A stretch of DNA of 64,000 bases from an uncultured Bacteroidia bacterium (lineage in GTDB: Bacteria > Bacteroidota > Bacteroidia > Bacteroidales > F082), in NCBI GenBank assembly GCA_902801625.1, contig CADCJI010000012.1:1-64000 (forward strand), read 5' to 3'. A program made the position numbers and the translations under genes. Numbering within the stretch: position 1 is the stretch's first letter; every line of letters starts with the position of its first letter. Of the stretch, positions 8,643-16,970 are shown in pieces. The notes beneath the pieces were generated by a model. That model saw nothing but the letters and a program-made list of their open reading frames with translations, did not search any database and was not told the origin of the DNA.

Positions 8643-8655
8643 AACCATGTAAGCG

Positions 8656-10770
8656 ATGACCGACTGGAGCAAATACCCCTTTGTCAGAATGCTGATACCT
8701 TTTGCCTTGGGCATTTGGGTCAGCATTTTTGTTGTCGCTTTTCGGTTGTCGCCTACTTTTTTGATTGCTGCGTCATTGTCGCTTCTCGTCATGGCAGTAT
8801 TGACGGCGTTTTTGTTGAAGCATCAACGGCACAGCTGGTTTTTTGGCGCGGTCATGGCTTCTTACTTGTTTATGGCGGGTTATTCGCTGGTACGGGTACA
8901 TGGGAAAGAAGTTCGGGAAAGCTATTATCGTAATTTTCAAGCGGAAGCAAGTTACTATGTGGCACGCGTTTACGATTATCCTACAGAGCGTCCAAATTCT
9001 ATCCGCACGGTGTTGGAGCTTGAGTATCAGTTTGGCGACAGTCTACCTTCACGACCTGTCTCAGGCAAGGTGATGGCATATTTTCCCAAGTCGGACTCGG
9101 CTTTTGCTTTGCATTACGGTGACCTGATAGCCATTCCGGCTCCCATTCGCGAAGTGTCTCCACCTTTGAATCCGGAGGAGTTTGACTATCGAGCTTATTT
9201 GGCGCGGAAAGGCATAACGGGACAGACTTATTTGAAGGATGATGACTGGATTGACTTGCAGGCCAATGATGCCAATCCGATTTATGCTTTTTCCTATCGT
9301 TTTCGTGATGTATTGCTGGCATCGTTGCATCGTAGTGGTTTGAACGACAATGAGTTTGGAGTTGCAGCTGCCATTTTGTTGGGTTATGACGATTATCTCG
9401 CTGATGAAGTGAGAAAAAACTATGTGGCGGCGGGTTCTATGCACATCCTCTGTGTTTCGGGCATGCATGTGGGCATTATCTATCTTTTGGCCTCGTTCCT
9501 TTTAGGGTTCCTCAACCGCAAGAAATGGCAAAAGACCCTGAAACAAGTGCTTTTGTTAGCCTTGATTTGGTTTTATGCCCTCATTGCTGGACTCTCGCCT
9601 TCCATTTTGCGCGCCTCGCTGATGATTTCGTTCGTCATCATTGGTGAAGCCATTCGTCGCAAAGGGTTTGTTATCAATTCTATAGCGGCATCCGCGTTTA
9701 TTTTGCTCTGCATCAACCCGAACAATCTGTTCGAAATAGGTTTCTTGTTGTCGTATGCCGCTGTCATGGGTATTGTGGTGCTACAAAGACCGATTTATAA
9801 CTTGTTGTATGTCAAGAATAAGCTGCTTGATAAGGCCTGGCAGATTACGGCAGTTGCCCTGTCGGCACAAATCGCGACAATACCTTTTACCTTATTCTAT
9901 TTCCAACAATTCACCACCTACTTTTGGCTCAGCAACTTGTTCATGACTCCGATTTCGTTTATCGTGGTTATCAGTGGAATGATACTGCTTTTGGTGTCGT
10001 GGATTCCCTATCTCAATACCTTGGTCGGCTATCTGGTTTGGGGCTCGGTGTATGTGATGAATTGGGTGGTGGCTAAGATTGAGAGCATACCTTATTCTAT
10101 CATCAAAGGCCTGTACATCAACGATTTTGAGTTTGCTGTATTACTTGTGGCCTTGCTGTTATTGATGTTGACTTTTGTGTTGCGCAAACGACATTTGTTC
10201 ATCGCCATGTTGGCATCGCTGCTGTTGGTGATGACTTCGGTAACAATCAGGATCTATAATTCTGACCATCAACAAGGTATGACAATTTTTAGTTTGCGTA
10301 ATCATACGGCTATTGATTACATCAGAGGGAGTGAGCATGTCCTTTTGGCTGACTCGGCATTGATGGTCGATGAATCTACCGTTGACTATAGCTTGAAAGG
10401 CGCATGGAGTAAGCGGCATTTGTCGCATCATCCGCAAGTGATTGGTCTTGAGGAGGATTATGCGAACGAGTATCTTTGCAAAAAGTCGAACCTGGTCTCT
10501 TTTGATGGAAAGTTGCTGGCCATTTGGGAAGACCAACGGATTAGTGACAGCCTTTCCTTCCGTCTTCCTGTGGATTATCTTTTGATTGTTGGAAAACAAA
10601 AACCAGATGTTCAATCGACTGTGAATGGATACGAGGCAAAGATGCTCCTTATCGATGGCTCGGTACCACGCTATCTCGCCGAAAAATGGATTGCTCAGGC
10701 GCAGGATTTGGACATACCTTATTATAATATAGGGGAAGGAGCAATGGAAATCGGATATGTTTTGAAATGA
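8656..10770 (+). CDS. comEC: ComEC/Rec2-family DNA uptake channel
   Basis: 704 residues. Integral membrane channel for single-stranded DNA entry during transformation. Two N-terminal membrane segments are followed by a DUF4131-like soluble part (about 70-200), then the Competence domain with MHILCVSGMHVGIIYLL near residue 265 and about eight further membrane segments. The C-terminal 180 residues are soluble but show no HxHxDH metallo-beta-lactamase motif; a ComEC without that nuclease domain is usual in Bacteroidota and is not a truncation. The dprA gene at 48 kb is the other competence-type gene in the window. Confidence 0.88.
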   Translation: MTDWSKYPFVRMLIPFALGIWVSIFVVAFRLSPTFLIAASLSLLVMAVLTAFLLKHQRHSWFFGAVMASYLFMAGYSLVRVHGKEVRESYYRNFQAEASYYVARVYDYPTERPNSIRTVLELEYQFGDSLPSRPVSGKVMAYFPKSDSAFALHYGDLIAIPAPIREVSPPLNPEEFDYRAYLARKGITGQTYLKDDDWIDLQANDANPIYAFSYRFRDVLLASLHRSGLNDNEFGVAAAILLGYDDYLADEVRKNYVAAGSMHILCVSGMHVGIIYLLASFLLGFLNRKKWQKTLKQVLLLALIWFYALIAGLSPSILRASLMISFVIIGEAIRRKGFVINSIAASAFILLCINPNNLFEIGFLLSYAAVMGIVVLQRPIYNLLYVKNKLLDKAWQITAVALSAQIATIPFTLFYFQQFTTYFWLSNLFMTPISFIVVISGMILLLVSWIPYLNTLVGYLVWGSVYVMNWVVAKIESIPYSIIKGLYINDFEFAVLLVALLLLMLTFVLRKRHLFIAMLASLLLVMTSVTIRIYNSDHQQGMTIFSLRNHTAIDYIRGSEHVLLADSALMVDESTVDYSLKGAWSKRHLSHHPQVIGLEEDYANEYLCKKSNLVSFDGKLLAIWEDQRISDSLSFRLPVDYLLIVGKQKPDVQSTVNGYEAKMLLIDGSVPRYLAEKWIAQAQDLDIPYYNIGEGAMEIGYVLK

Positions 10771-10870
10771 GCATAATTTGTATTATATTGAGAATCAATC
10801 GAGTGTAATTATTATTGGAAAATAATTCAAAAAAATCGCAAAAAATCATTGTCAGTTTCAGAAAAGGTTG

Positions 10871-10878
10871 TATTTTTG
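10871..10878 (+). promoter_or_regulatory. -7 element of the tRNA-Asp promoter
   Basis: TATTTTTG with a TTG word 19 bases upstream (10849-10851), 38 bases before the mature tRNA. Confidence 0.7.
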
Positions 10879-10916
10879 CACCCGCAAAGCAAAGCAATAG
10901 AGTTCTTTTTCAGGCT

Positions 10917-10991
10917 GGTCCGGTAGTTCAGCTTGGTTAGAATGCCTGCCTGTCACGCAGGAGGTCGCGAGTTCGAGTCTCGTCCGGACCG
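10917..10991 (+). tRNA. tRNA-Asp (GTC)
   Basis: The acceptor stem GGTCCGG pairs with CCGGACC, with discriminator G. The anticodon arm CCTGC-CTGTCAC-GCAGG gives anticodon GTC. The T arm contains GTTCGAGTC. CCA is not encoded. The 3' end is included in a 29-bp tandem duplication. Confidence 0.96.
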
Positions 10992-11041
10992 CAAGAGCGC
11001 AAGTCCAAAAGACCGGACCGCAAGAGCGCAAGTCCAAAAGA
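10984..11041 (+). repeat. Perfect 29-bp tandem duplication of the tRNA-Asp 3' end
   Basis: The 29 bases 10984-11012 (the last 8 bases of the tRNA plus 21 flanking bases) are repeated exactly at 11013-11041. The terminator follows from the second copy. Confidence 0.9.
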
Positions 11042-11056
11042 CCTGCGCTTTTGTTT
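11025..11056 (+). terminator. Probable terminator of tRNA-Asp
   Basis: AGCGCA (11025-11030) pairs with TGCGCT (11044-11049), and T-rich sequence follows. The first copy of the duplicated segment lacks the 3' arm. Confidence 0.65.
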
Positions 11057-11086
11057 TATAATCAGATTGTTGAAAACGAGAGCGTT

Positions 11087-12661
11087 ATGTCATTTATTGA
11101 TGAAATCAACAGGCGACGCACTTTCGCCATTGTCAGCCACCCCGACGCAGGTAAGACCACATTGACCGAAAAGCTGCTGCTTTATGGCGGCGCCATCCAG
11201 GTGGCCGGTGCCGTGAAGTCGAACAAGATTCGCAAGACCGCCACCTCCGACTGGATGGAGATCGAGCGCCAACGCGGCATCTCGGTGGCTACCTCTGTCA
11301 TGGGCTTTGATTATAAGGATATCAAGATCAATATTTTGGACACCCCTGGTCACAAGGACTTCGCTGAAGACACCTTCCGCACTCTCACGGCTGTCGACAG
11401 CGTCATCGTGGTCATCGACTCTGCCAAAGGCGTCGAGTCGCAGACGGAGAAACTGGTCGAGGTGTGCCGCATGAGGAATACGCCCATCATCGTATTCATC
11501 AACAAGATGGACCGACCTGGCATGGATCCTTTCGAGCTGTTGGACGAAATCGAGCAGAAGCTGAACATCCGCCTGACGCCATTGAGCTGGCCTATCAATA
11601 GCGGGCCGAAGTTCAAGGGCGTGTATAGCATCTACGACAAGAGCCTGTATCTTTTCAACTCCGACAAGCAGCACATCACCGAAGGCATCGCTTTCGACGA
11701 CCTCAACAACCCTGAGCTGGACAAGATGATTGGCGAGGATGCCGAGACGCTGCGCAATGAGACCGAACTCGTGCAGGGTGTGTATGACGACTTCTCGCGC
11801 GAGGCCTACCTGAAAGGCGATATCTGCCCCGTGTTCTTCGGCTCGGCTTTGAACAACTTTGGCGTGAAGGAACTGCTGGATTGTTTCATCGAGATTGCGC
11901 CTACGCCCATTGGCCGCGACACGGTGGAGCGCCGCATCGAGCCGACGGAAGAGAAGTTCACGGGCTTCGTCTTCAAGATCCACGCCAACATGGACCCCAA
12001 CCACCGCGACCGTATCGCCTTCGTACGCGTGGTGTCGGGCCGTTTTGAGCGCAACAAGAACTACTTCCATGTGCGTCAACGCCGCGAATTGAAGTTCTCC
12101 AACCCCACGGCTTTCATGGCGCAGAAAAAGTCGGTGCTCGACGAAGCCTATCCTGGCGACATCGTGGGTCTTTACGATGCTGGCAATTTCAAGATTGGCG
12201 ATACCCTAACTGAGGGTGAAATCCTCAACTACAAGGGCATCCCAAGCTTCTCGCCCGAGCAGTTCCGCTACGTGGAGAACGCCGACCCGATGAAGTCGAA
12301 GCAGCTGGCCAAGGGCTTGGAGCAACTCACCGACGAAGGTGTGGCCCAGCTCTTCACGGGTAAGATGACGGGCCGTAAGATCATCGGTACGGTGGGTGAG
12401 TTGCAGTTTGAGGTCATCCAATACCGTCTGCTGCACGAGTACAATGCCTCCTGCCGCTATGAACCCATCTCGCTCTACAAGACCGCGTGGATCACCAGCG
12501 ACAATGAGGCCCAACTCGCCGACTTCAAGATGCGCAAGGCCTTGAATCTGGCTGAGGACAAAGAGGGTAGGGACGTCTTCTTGGCCGAATCACCCTACGC
12601 CTTGCAGATGGCGATGGAGAAATATCCCGACATCGAGTTCCATTTTACTTCGGAGTTCTGA
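11087..12661 (+). CDS. prfC: Peptide chain release factor 3
   Basis: 524 residues from the ATG at 11087 ([13 protein letters not shown]), matching the usual RF3 N-terminus; a longer frame from 11051 would start in the terminator. GTPase that removes RF1 or RF2 from the ribosome after termination. G1 is [10 protein letters not shown]3 DTPGHKDF, G4 NKMD, and [11 protein letters not shown] is the RF3 form of switch I. The C-terminal RF3 domain is present. Single-gene unit. Confidence 0.95.
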   Translation: MSFIDEINRRRTFAIVSHPDAGKTTLTEKLLLYGGAIQVAGAVKSNKIRKTATSDWMEIERQRGISVATSVMGFDYKDIKINILDTPGHKDFAEDTFRTLTAVDSVIVVIDSAKGVESQTEKLVEVCRMRNTPIIVFINKMDRPGMDPFELLDEIEQKLNIRLTPLSWPINSGPKFKGVYSIYDKSLYLFNSDKQHITEGIAFDDLNNPELDKMIGEDAETLRNETELVQGVYDDFSREAYLKGDICPVFFGSALNNFGVKELLDCFIEIAPTPIGRDTVERRIEPTEEKFTGFVFKIHANMDPNHRDRIAFVRVVSGRFERNKNYFHVRQRRELKFSNPTAFMAQKKSVLDEAYPGDIVGLYDAGNFKIGDTLTEGEILNYKGIPSFSPEQFRYVENADPMKSKQLAKGLEQLTDEGVAQLFTGKMTGRKIIGTVGELQFEVIQYRLLHEYNASCRYEPISLYKTAWITSDNEAQLADFKMRKALNLAEDKEGRDVFLAESPYALQMAMEKYPDIEFHFTSEF

Positions 12662-12710
12662 TTTGCCGCTTTGTGTCACTGGCTGGGAAACACCGTCCTA
12701 ACGCTTAAAC

Positions 12711-12797
12711 CGTCATGGCGGAGGAACATCCGCCATCTCAAGCGCTCGAAGATGAACTATTTAGCGCTAGAGATTGCGGGTCAAGCCCGCAATGACG
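12711..12797 (+). repeat. REP-like palindromic element, family R1 copy 2
   Basis: The hairpin TGGCGGAGGAaCATCCGCCA, a central stem with AGCGCT in both arms, then a hairpin GCGGGTCAAGCCCGC. It lies in the 316-base gap between prfC and mscL. The rest of the gap is a T-rich stretch leading to the mscL promoter. Confidence 0.85.
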
Positions 12798-12891
12798 TTT
12801 TAAGTGGGTTTTTGTTTCGTGCAGTGATATAATGTGTGAGCACTTTTAGTTTTTTTTTCTTCTTTTTTCTTGTGTCAATTCAAATAATCCC

Positions 12892-12899
12892 TAATTTTG
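12892..12899 (+). promoter_or_regulatory. mscL promoter -7 element
   Basis: TAATTTTG with TTG at 12870-12872, 19 bases upstream; a 79-base A/T-rich leader with AATTAAACAATCAAC-type words follows. Confidence 0.65.
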
Positions 12900-12977
12900 C
12901 AGTGATAAACAATTCAACAAATCGAAGATTCAACGTAGTTAATTAAACAATCAACAATTAAATTAAACATCATTGCA

Positions 12978-13400
12978 ATGGGATTTTTCAAAGAATTCAA
13001 GGAATTTGCCGTTAAAGGCAATGTAATGGACATGGCTGTCGGTGTCATCATCGGCGGCGCGTTCGGCAAAATTGTCACCTCTTTGGTGAACGATGTCATC
13101 ATGCCGTTGATCAGCAAGGCAACGGGTGGCGTGAGCTTTACTGACCTCTTCGTCAATCTTACAAATGATGAGAAATTTGCGACACTTAAAGCTGCCCAAG
13201 AAGCTGGCGTTTCGGTGTTCGCTTGGGGTCAATTTGTTCAGAATATCATAGATTTTCTGATCATTGCATTGTGCATCTTCCTGATGATTAAGGCTATCAA
13301 CAAGGCTAAGAAAAAGGAAGAACCAGCACCTGAAGCTCCCAAAGGCCCAAGTCAAGAGGAACTCCTCACCGAAATCCGTGATTTGCTGAAGAACAAGTAA
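12978..13400 (+). CDS. mscL: Large-conductance mechanosensitive channel
   Basis: 140 residues. Pentameric inner-membrane channel that opens under membrane tension to release solutes at osmotic downshock. The amphipathic N-terminus [31 protein letters not shown] leads into TM1; TM2 ([18 protein letters not shown]) is followed by a charged cytoplasmic helix. Length and order are normal. It has its own promoter and terminator. Confidence 0.95.
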   Translation: MGFFKEFKEFAVKGNVMDMAVGVIIGGAFGKIVTSLVNDVIMPLISKATGGVSFTDLFVNLTNDEKFATLKAAQEAGVSVFAWGQFVQNIIDFLIIALCIFLMIKAINKAKKKEEPAPEAPKGPSQEELLTEIRDLLKNK

Positions 13401-13421
13401 TCTTTGGCTTGTCTTAGAATG

Positions 13422-13459
13422 AAAAGCATCCACCTAGACTAAAGGTGGGTGCTTTTTTT
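13422..13459 (+). terminator. Terminator of mscL
   Basis: AAAAGCATCCACCT (13422-13435) pairs with AGGTGGGTGCTTTT, followed by a T-run. An R2 repeat starts at once after it. Confidence 0.92.
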
Positions 13460-13461
13460 GC

Positions 13462-13485
13462 GGTCCCTGAGCCTGTCGAAGGGCC
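13462..13485 (+). repeat. R2 dispersed repeat, copy 1
   Basis: 24-base element starting GGTCCCTGAGCC and ending GTCGAAGGGCC, with complementary ends. Other copies are at 24646, 43889 (reverse), 55337 and 61903. Confidence 0.88.
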
Positions 13486-13503
13486 GCTTTTAGAAAAAAA
13501 CAC

Positions 13504-13511
13504 TACATTTG
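13504..13511 (+). promoter_or_regulatory. -7 element of the type B T9SS cargo gene
   Basis: TACATTTG, 20 bases before the ATG at 13532. Confidence 0.6.
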
Positions 13512-13531
13512 CATTCTCAAATGATAGCACA

Positions 13532-15793
13532 ATGAAGCGTAAACTGTTGCTCATATTGGGACTTCTCTTTTGTTTCGCCTTTACCGTGAAGGCGACCCAC
13601 CAGCGTGCGGCCGAAATCACCTATACCTGGCTCGGCGGCAATGCCTATGAGTTTACGCTGACTTGTTACACTTATACTCCCAGCCCTGCTGGTTTGCAGC
13701 GAGATTCCTTGCTCGTTCAATGGGGTGATGGCTCCGAGGAATTTATTCCCCGCGTGGTGCTGCAAAACTTAGGCGAAGATTATACGCTCAATGTCTATAA
13801 ACAAATCCACAACTTCTCGACTTCGGGCACTTATACTATCAGCATGGAGGATGCCAACCGTAATTTCGGCGTCGTCAATGTGCCCAACTCGGTGATGGTG
13901 CCTATGCATATCGAGACGGAGTTGGTCATTAATCCGTTTTTGGGCTACAACAATTCGGTGCAGTTGCTCAATGCGCCTGTCGACAAGGGCTGCGTGGGCA
14001 AGCTTTACCTGCATAATCCTTCGGCCTATGACCCCGATGGCGACAGTTTGAGCTATAAACTCGTTACCTGCAAAGGACAAGATGGTATTGAAATCGCAGG
14101 CTACACATTTCCTCAAGCCTCGCAATCTTTTGACATTGACCCGATTACAGGTGAATTGCGCTGGGAAAACCCAGTTATGCAAGGCGAATACAATGTGGCT
14201 TTTATGGTGGAAGAGTGGCGTCATGGCGTGAAGATTGGCTCTGTCATTCGTGATATGCAGATTTTGATTTCGAATTGCAGCAACAATCTGCCTGAAATCC
14301 AGTGTGATGATCAGTATTGCCTTGTGGCTGGCGAGCAGTTGGATTTTGTCATCTCGGCTTCCGACCCTGATGGCGACAATGTTAGCCTATCTGCTTCTGG
14401 TGCGCCTTTGGAAGTGGCGGTGAGTCCTGCTTTGCTCAATCCTCCGACAGCTTTCGGACTACAGCCTCAGATAGAATTTTTTTGGAACACTAACTATGCC
14501 CATATCCGCAAAGCGCCATATCAGTTGGTGATTCATGCCAAGGACGACGACACTCCTGTCAGCTTGACCAATGTCAAGACGGTGACCATCAACGTGATGG
14601 CTCCCAAGGTGCAGAACTTTGCCGCAGAGGTCCGTGGTCATGATGTGGCGCTCAGCTGGATGGCTTACCCTTGTCCCAATGCATCTGCACTTCTGGTCTA
14701 TCGCAAGGCGGGCTGCGACAGCTATGCACCTGATGAATGCGAGACGGGCATTAGAAATGGTTACCAGCTTGTCGCCACTTTGAATGATGTCCACTCCATC
14801 TCGTTTGTTGAACATGACCTATCCCAAGGTGTTGAATATGAATACCGTATTTTGGCACAGTTCCCTGATGGTGCTTTGGGCATAGTCAGTGATGCGGCTT
14901 GCGTGACACTGAAAAACGATAGTCCGCTGATGACGCATGTCTCCAACGACAGTATCGACCTTGTCTCAGGTCATGTTGTCACTTGTTGGACTCAGCCGAA
15001 AGATATTGACGAACAATATGTTGCACCTTATAGCTATGCTTTGACTCGTGTCCTCGACGGTGAGACTGCTGTCGTTTACGAAGGTGTCGACACGACTTTC
15101 CTCGATGCAACGTTGGATTTGGCGGAGCACGCCTCATTAATATATAAGGTGGAGATGCGTGATGCCCAGCACCAATTAATGGGGACGAGTGCGACAGCTT
15201 CAGCCGTCATGCTCTCGGTGAGCGGAACCAACGATGAGGCTATGCTTACTTGGACTGAAGCAGTGCCTTGGATTGTGGATAGCACCCAAGTCGTCAAGGA
15301 AGTGGACAATCGTTTCGTAAGAATTGCTTCAGTGACAGATATGGCCTACACCGACACAGATGTGGAGAACGACGAGACCTATCGCTATTATGTACGCACC
15401 TACGGACATTACACCATGGAAGGTATTGTAAGGCCATTGGTCAACTATTCCGCTATCAAGACGGTGCGTATCGGACACGAAGAGCCTACGGAAGAGTTTT
15501 CTTACACCTTACCCAATGTCTTCACGCCTAATGGTGATGGCTATAATGACATTTTTGAACCCAAAGTGACCGGTGCCGATTTGATTATTAGTGCAAAGAC
15601 GGTCATCTTCAATCGTTGGGGCAACATCTTGTGCGATACCGATGATCCGCTCATCCAATGGGATGGTAAGAGCAAGCAGACCAAGATGGATTGTCCGTCT
15701 GGCACGTATTTTTATGTTTGCGATATCTCCTACATAGGTGAGGCAGGGGAGGAGACAATGCATCTGCAAGGGTCAATCACCATTGTCAGATAA
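13532..15793 (+). CDS. Large secreted protein with type B (gliding-associated) T9SS sorting domain
   Basis: 753 residues from the ATG at 13532, where a signal peptide begins (MKRKLLLILGLLFCFAFTVKA). The frame is open further upstream, but that part is translated R2 repeat (VPEPVEGP) and lies before the promoter. The body holds PKD-like and cadherin-like beta domains (SAYDPDGDSLSYKL, SASDPDGDNVSLSA) and fibronectin III-like stretches at about 365-650. The last 90 residues, LPNVFTPNGDGYNDIFEP ... FNRWGN ... GTYFYVCDI, are the gliding motility-associated C-terminal domain that directs export by type IX secretion. Likely cell-surface or released; binding target unknown. Confidence 0.88.
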   Translation: MKRKLLLILGLLFCFAFTVKATHQRAAEITYTWLGGNAYEFTLTCYTYTPSPAGLQRDSLLVQWGDGSEEFIPRVVLQNLGEDYTLNVYKQIHNFSTSGTYTISMEDANRNFGVVNVPNSVMVPMHIETELVINPFLGYNNSVQLLNAPVDKGCVGKLYLHNPSAYDPDGDSLSYKLVTCKGQDGIEIAGYTFPQASQSFDIDPITGELRWENPVMQGEYNVAFMVEEWRHGVKIGSVIRDMQILISNCSNNLPEIQCDDQYCLVAGEQLDFVISASDPDGDNVSLSASGAPLEVAVSPALLNPPTAFGLQPQIEFFWNTNYAHIRKAPYQLVIHAKDDDTPVSLTNVKTVTINVMAPKVQNFAAEVRGHDVALSWMAYPCPNASALLVYRKAGCDSYAPDECETGIRNGYQLVATLNDVHSISFVEHDLSQGVEYEYRILAQFPDGALGIVSDAACVTLKNDSPLMTHVSNDSIDLVSGHVVTCWTQPKDIDEQYVAPYSYALTRVLDGETAVVYEGVDTTFLDATLDLAEHASLIYKVEMRDAQHQLMGTSATASAVMLSVSGTNDEAMLTWTEAVPWIVDSTQVVKEVDNRFVRIASVTDMAYTDTDVENDETYRYYVRTYGHYTMEGIVRPLVNYSAIKTVRIGHEEPTEEFSYTLPNVFTPNGDGYNDIFEPKVTGADLIISAKTVIFNRWGNILCDTDDPLIQWDGKSKQTKMDCPSGTYFYVCDISYIGEAGEETMHLQGSITIVR

Positions 15794-15798
15794 AAAAA

Positions 15799-15828
15799 TG
15801 TAGAGACGTAGCGTGCTACGTCTCTACA
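15799..15828. repeat. R3 palindrome GTAGAGACG, copy 1 (possible bidirectional terminator)
   Basis: TGTAGAGACGTAGC pairs with GCTACGTCTCTACA, preceded by an A-run and followed by AAAAA. It sits between the convergent T9SS cargo gene and gapA, so it may terminate both. Other copies are at 37501, 43952 and 44150; 59034 is related. Confidence 0.85.
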
Positions 15829-15855
15829 AAAATCTTGGCCGAAGGCCAATCCCAA

Positions 15856-16863
15856 TCAATATTTCATCATCTCAATGAGGTCGACCATTCTGTTGGAATA
15901 ACCCCATTCGTTGTCGTACCACGACATGATCTTCACCATCTTGCCCATCACCATCGTGCTTTGGGCATCGAAGATGCTGCTGTGTGGGTTGTGGATGACG
16001 TCGCAGCTCACGATCGGGTCCTCAGTATACTCGAGCACACCCTTCATCGGACCTTCGGCGGCTTCCTTCATGGCGGCATTGATCTCTTCCTTCGTGGCTT
16101 CAGTCTTCAAGGTGCAGACAAGGTCGACAAGTGAACCGGTCGGCGTAGGAACGCGGACGGCGATGCCGTCGAGCTTGCCATTCAGTTCGGGGATGACGAT
16201 ACCCACAGCTTTGGCGGCACCAGTGGTGGTCGGGATTTGCGACATAGCGGCGCTACGGGCACGGCGAAGGTCACTGTGAGGACCGTCGAGGATGACCTGG
16301 TCGTTGGTGTAGCTGTGGATGGTGGTGATGTAACCCTGCTCGATGCCGAAACGGTCATTCAAGACCTTGGCGACGGGAGCCAAACAGTTGGTGGTGCAGG
16401 AAGCGTTGCTGACGCATTCCACTTCATCAGTCAGGTCGTTGTTGTTCACGCCGACCACGACGGTGGCGTCGATGGCGTCCTTCGAGGGTGCGGAGAGGAT
16501 GACCTTCTTGGCACCAGCCTTCAGGTGGTCGCCATAGCCGCCCTTGCTGCTTTCCTTCGAGCGGAACACGCCAGTGGATTCAACCACGACATCGGGAGTC
16601 TTGCTCCATTTGATGTTCAGAGGAGCACGCTCAGCCGTGACGGGAATACGCACGCCGTTGACGATGAGTGCAGTCTCATCATATTCCACTGTGCCAGGGA
16701 ACTTGCCCTGCGTGGAGTCGTATTTCAACAAGTGGGCCAGCACCTTGGTGCTTGTCAGGTCGTTGACACCCACGATTTCAAGATTCGGACGTTCGCAAAT
16801 GATGCGGAACACATTGCGGCCAATGCGGCCGAAACCATTGATACCTACTTTAATTTTTTCCAT
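15856..16863 (-). CDS. gapA: Glyceraldehyde-3-phosphate dehydrogenase, type I
   Basis: 335 residues. Glycolytic NAD-dependent enzyme making 1,3-bisphosphoglycerate. INGFGRIGRNVFR is the NAD site, SNASCTTNCLAP carries the catalytic Cys, and SWYDNEWGYSNRMVDL the C-terminal signature. On the minus strand it diverges from the PPDK-like gene; its -7 element reads TAATTTTG on the minus strand at 16902-16909. Confidence 0.97.
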   Translation of the reverse strand: MEKIKVGINGFGRIGRNVFRIICERPNLEIVGVNDLTSTKVLAHLLKYDSTQGKFPGTVEYDETALIVNGVRIPVTAERAPLNIKWSKTPDVVVESTGVFRSKESSKGGYGDHLKAGAKKVILSAPSKDAIDATVVVGVNNNDLTDEVECVSNASCTTNCLAPVAKVLNDRFGIEQGYITTIHSYTNDQVILDGPHSDLRRARSAAMSQIPTTTGAAKAVGIVIPELNGKLDGIAVRVPTPTGSLVDLVCTLKTEATKEEINAAMKEAAEGPMKGVLEYTEDPIVSCDVIHNPHSSIFDAQSTMVMGKMVKIMSWYDNEWGYSNRMVDLIEMMKY

Positions 16864-16901
16864 TGTTATCGAGTTTAAATGTTAATTTTTAATCGAAGCG
16901 G

Positions 16902-16909
16902 CAAAATTA
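16902..16909 (-). promoter_or_regulatory. gapA -7 element
   Basis: TAATTTTG on the minus strand, 39 bases before the gapA start. Confidence 0.65.
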
Positions 16910-16942
16910 CGATTTTCGCAGGAATTTTCGTGCATTTTTCCT

Positions 16943-16950
16943 TATTTTTG
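16943..16950 (+). promoter_or_regulatory. -7 element of the PPDK-like gene
   Basis: TATTTTTG, 20 bases before the ATG at 16971; divergent from the gapA promoter. Confidence 0.65.
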
Positions 16951-16970
16951 CAAACCTTATTGAATTGGAT

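Noticed and set aside
8656-10770. Truncated ComEC lacking its nuclease domain
   Set aside because: Absence of the metallo-beta-lactamase domain is normal for the phylum and the gene has a full C-terminal domain and clean stop.
11051-11086. Longer start for prfC
   Set aside because: It begins within the tRNA terminator region; MSFIDEI at 11087 is the normal RF3 N-terminus.
13445-13531. Longer N-terminus for the type B T9SS cargo protein
   Set aside because: The extra residues are translated R2 repeat (VPEPVEGP) and precede the -7 element; the signal peptide starts at 13532.
15799-15828. R3 palindrome as a transcription-factor operator
   Set aside because: Copies lie at gene ends and inside a coding gene rather than at promoters, which fits a repeat element or terminator better.
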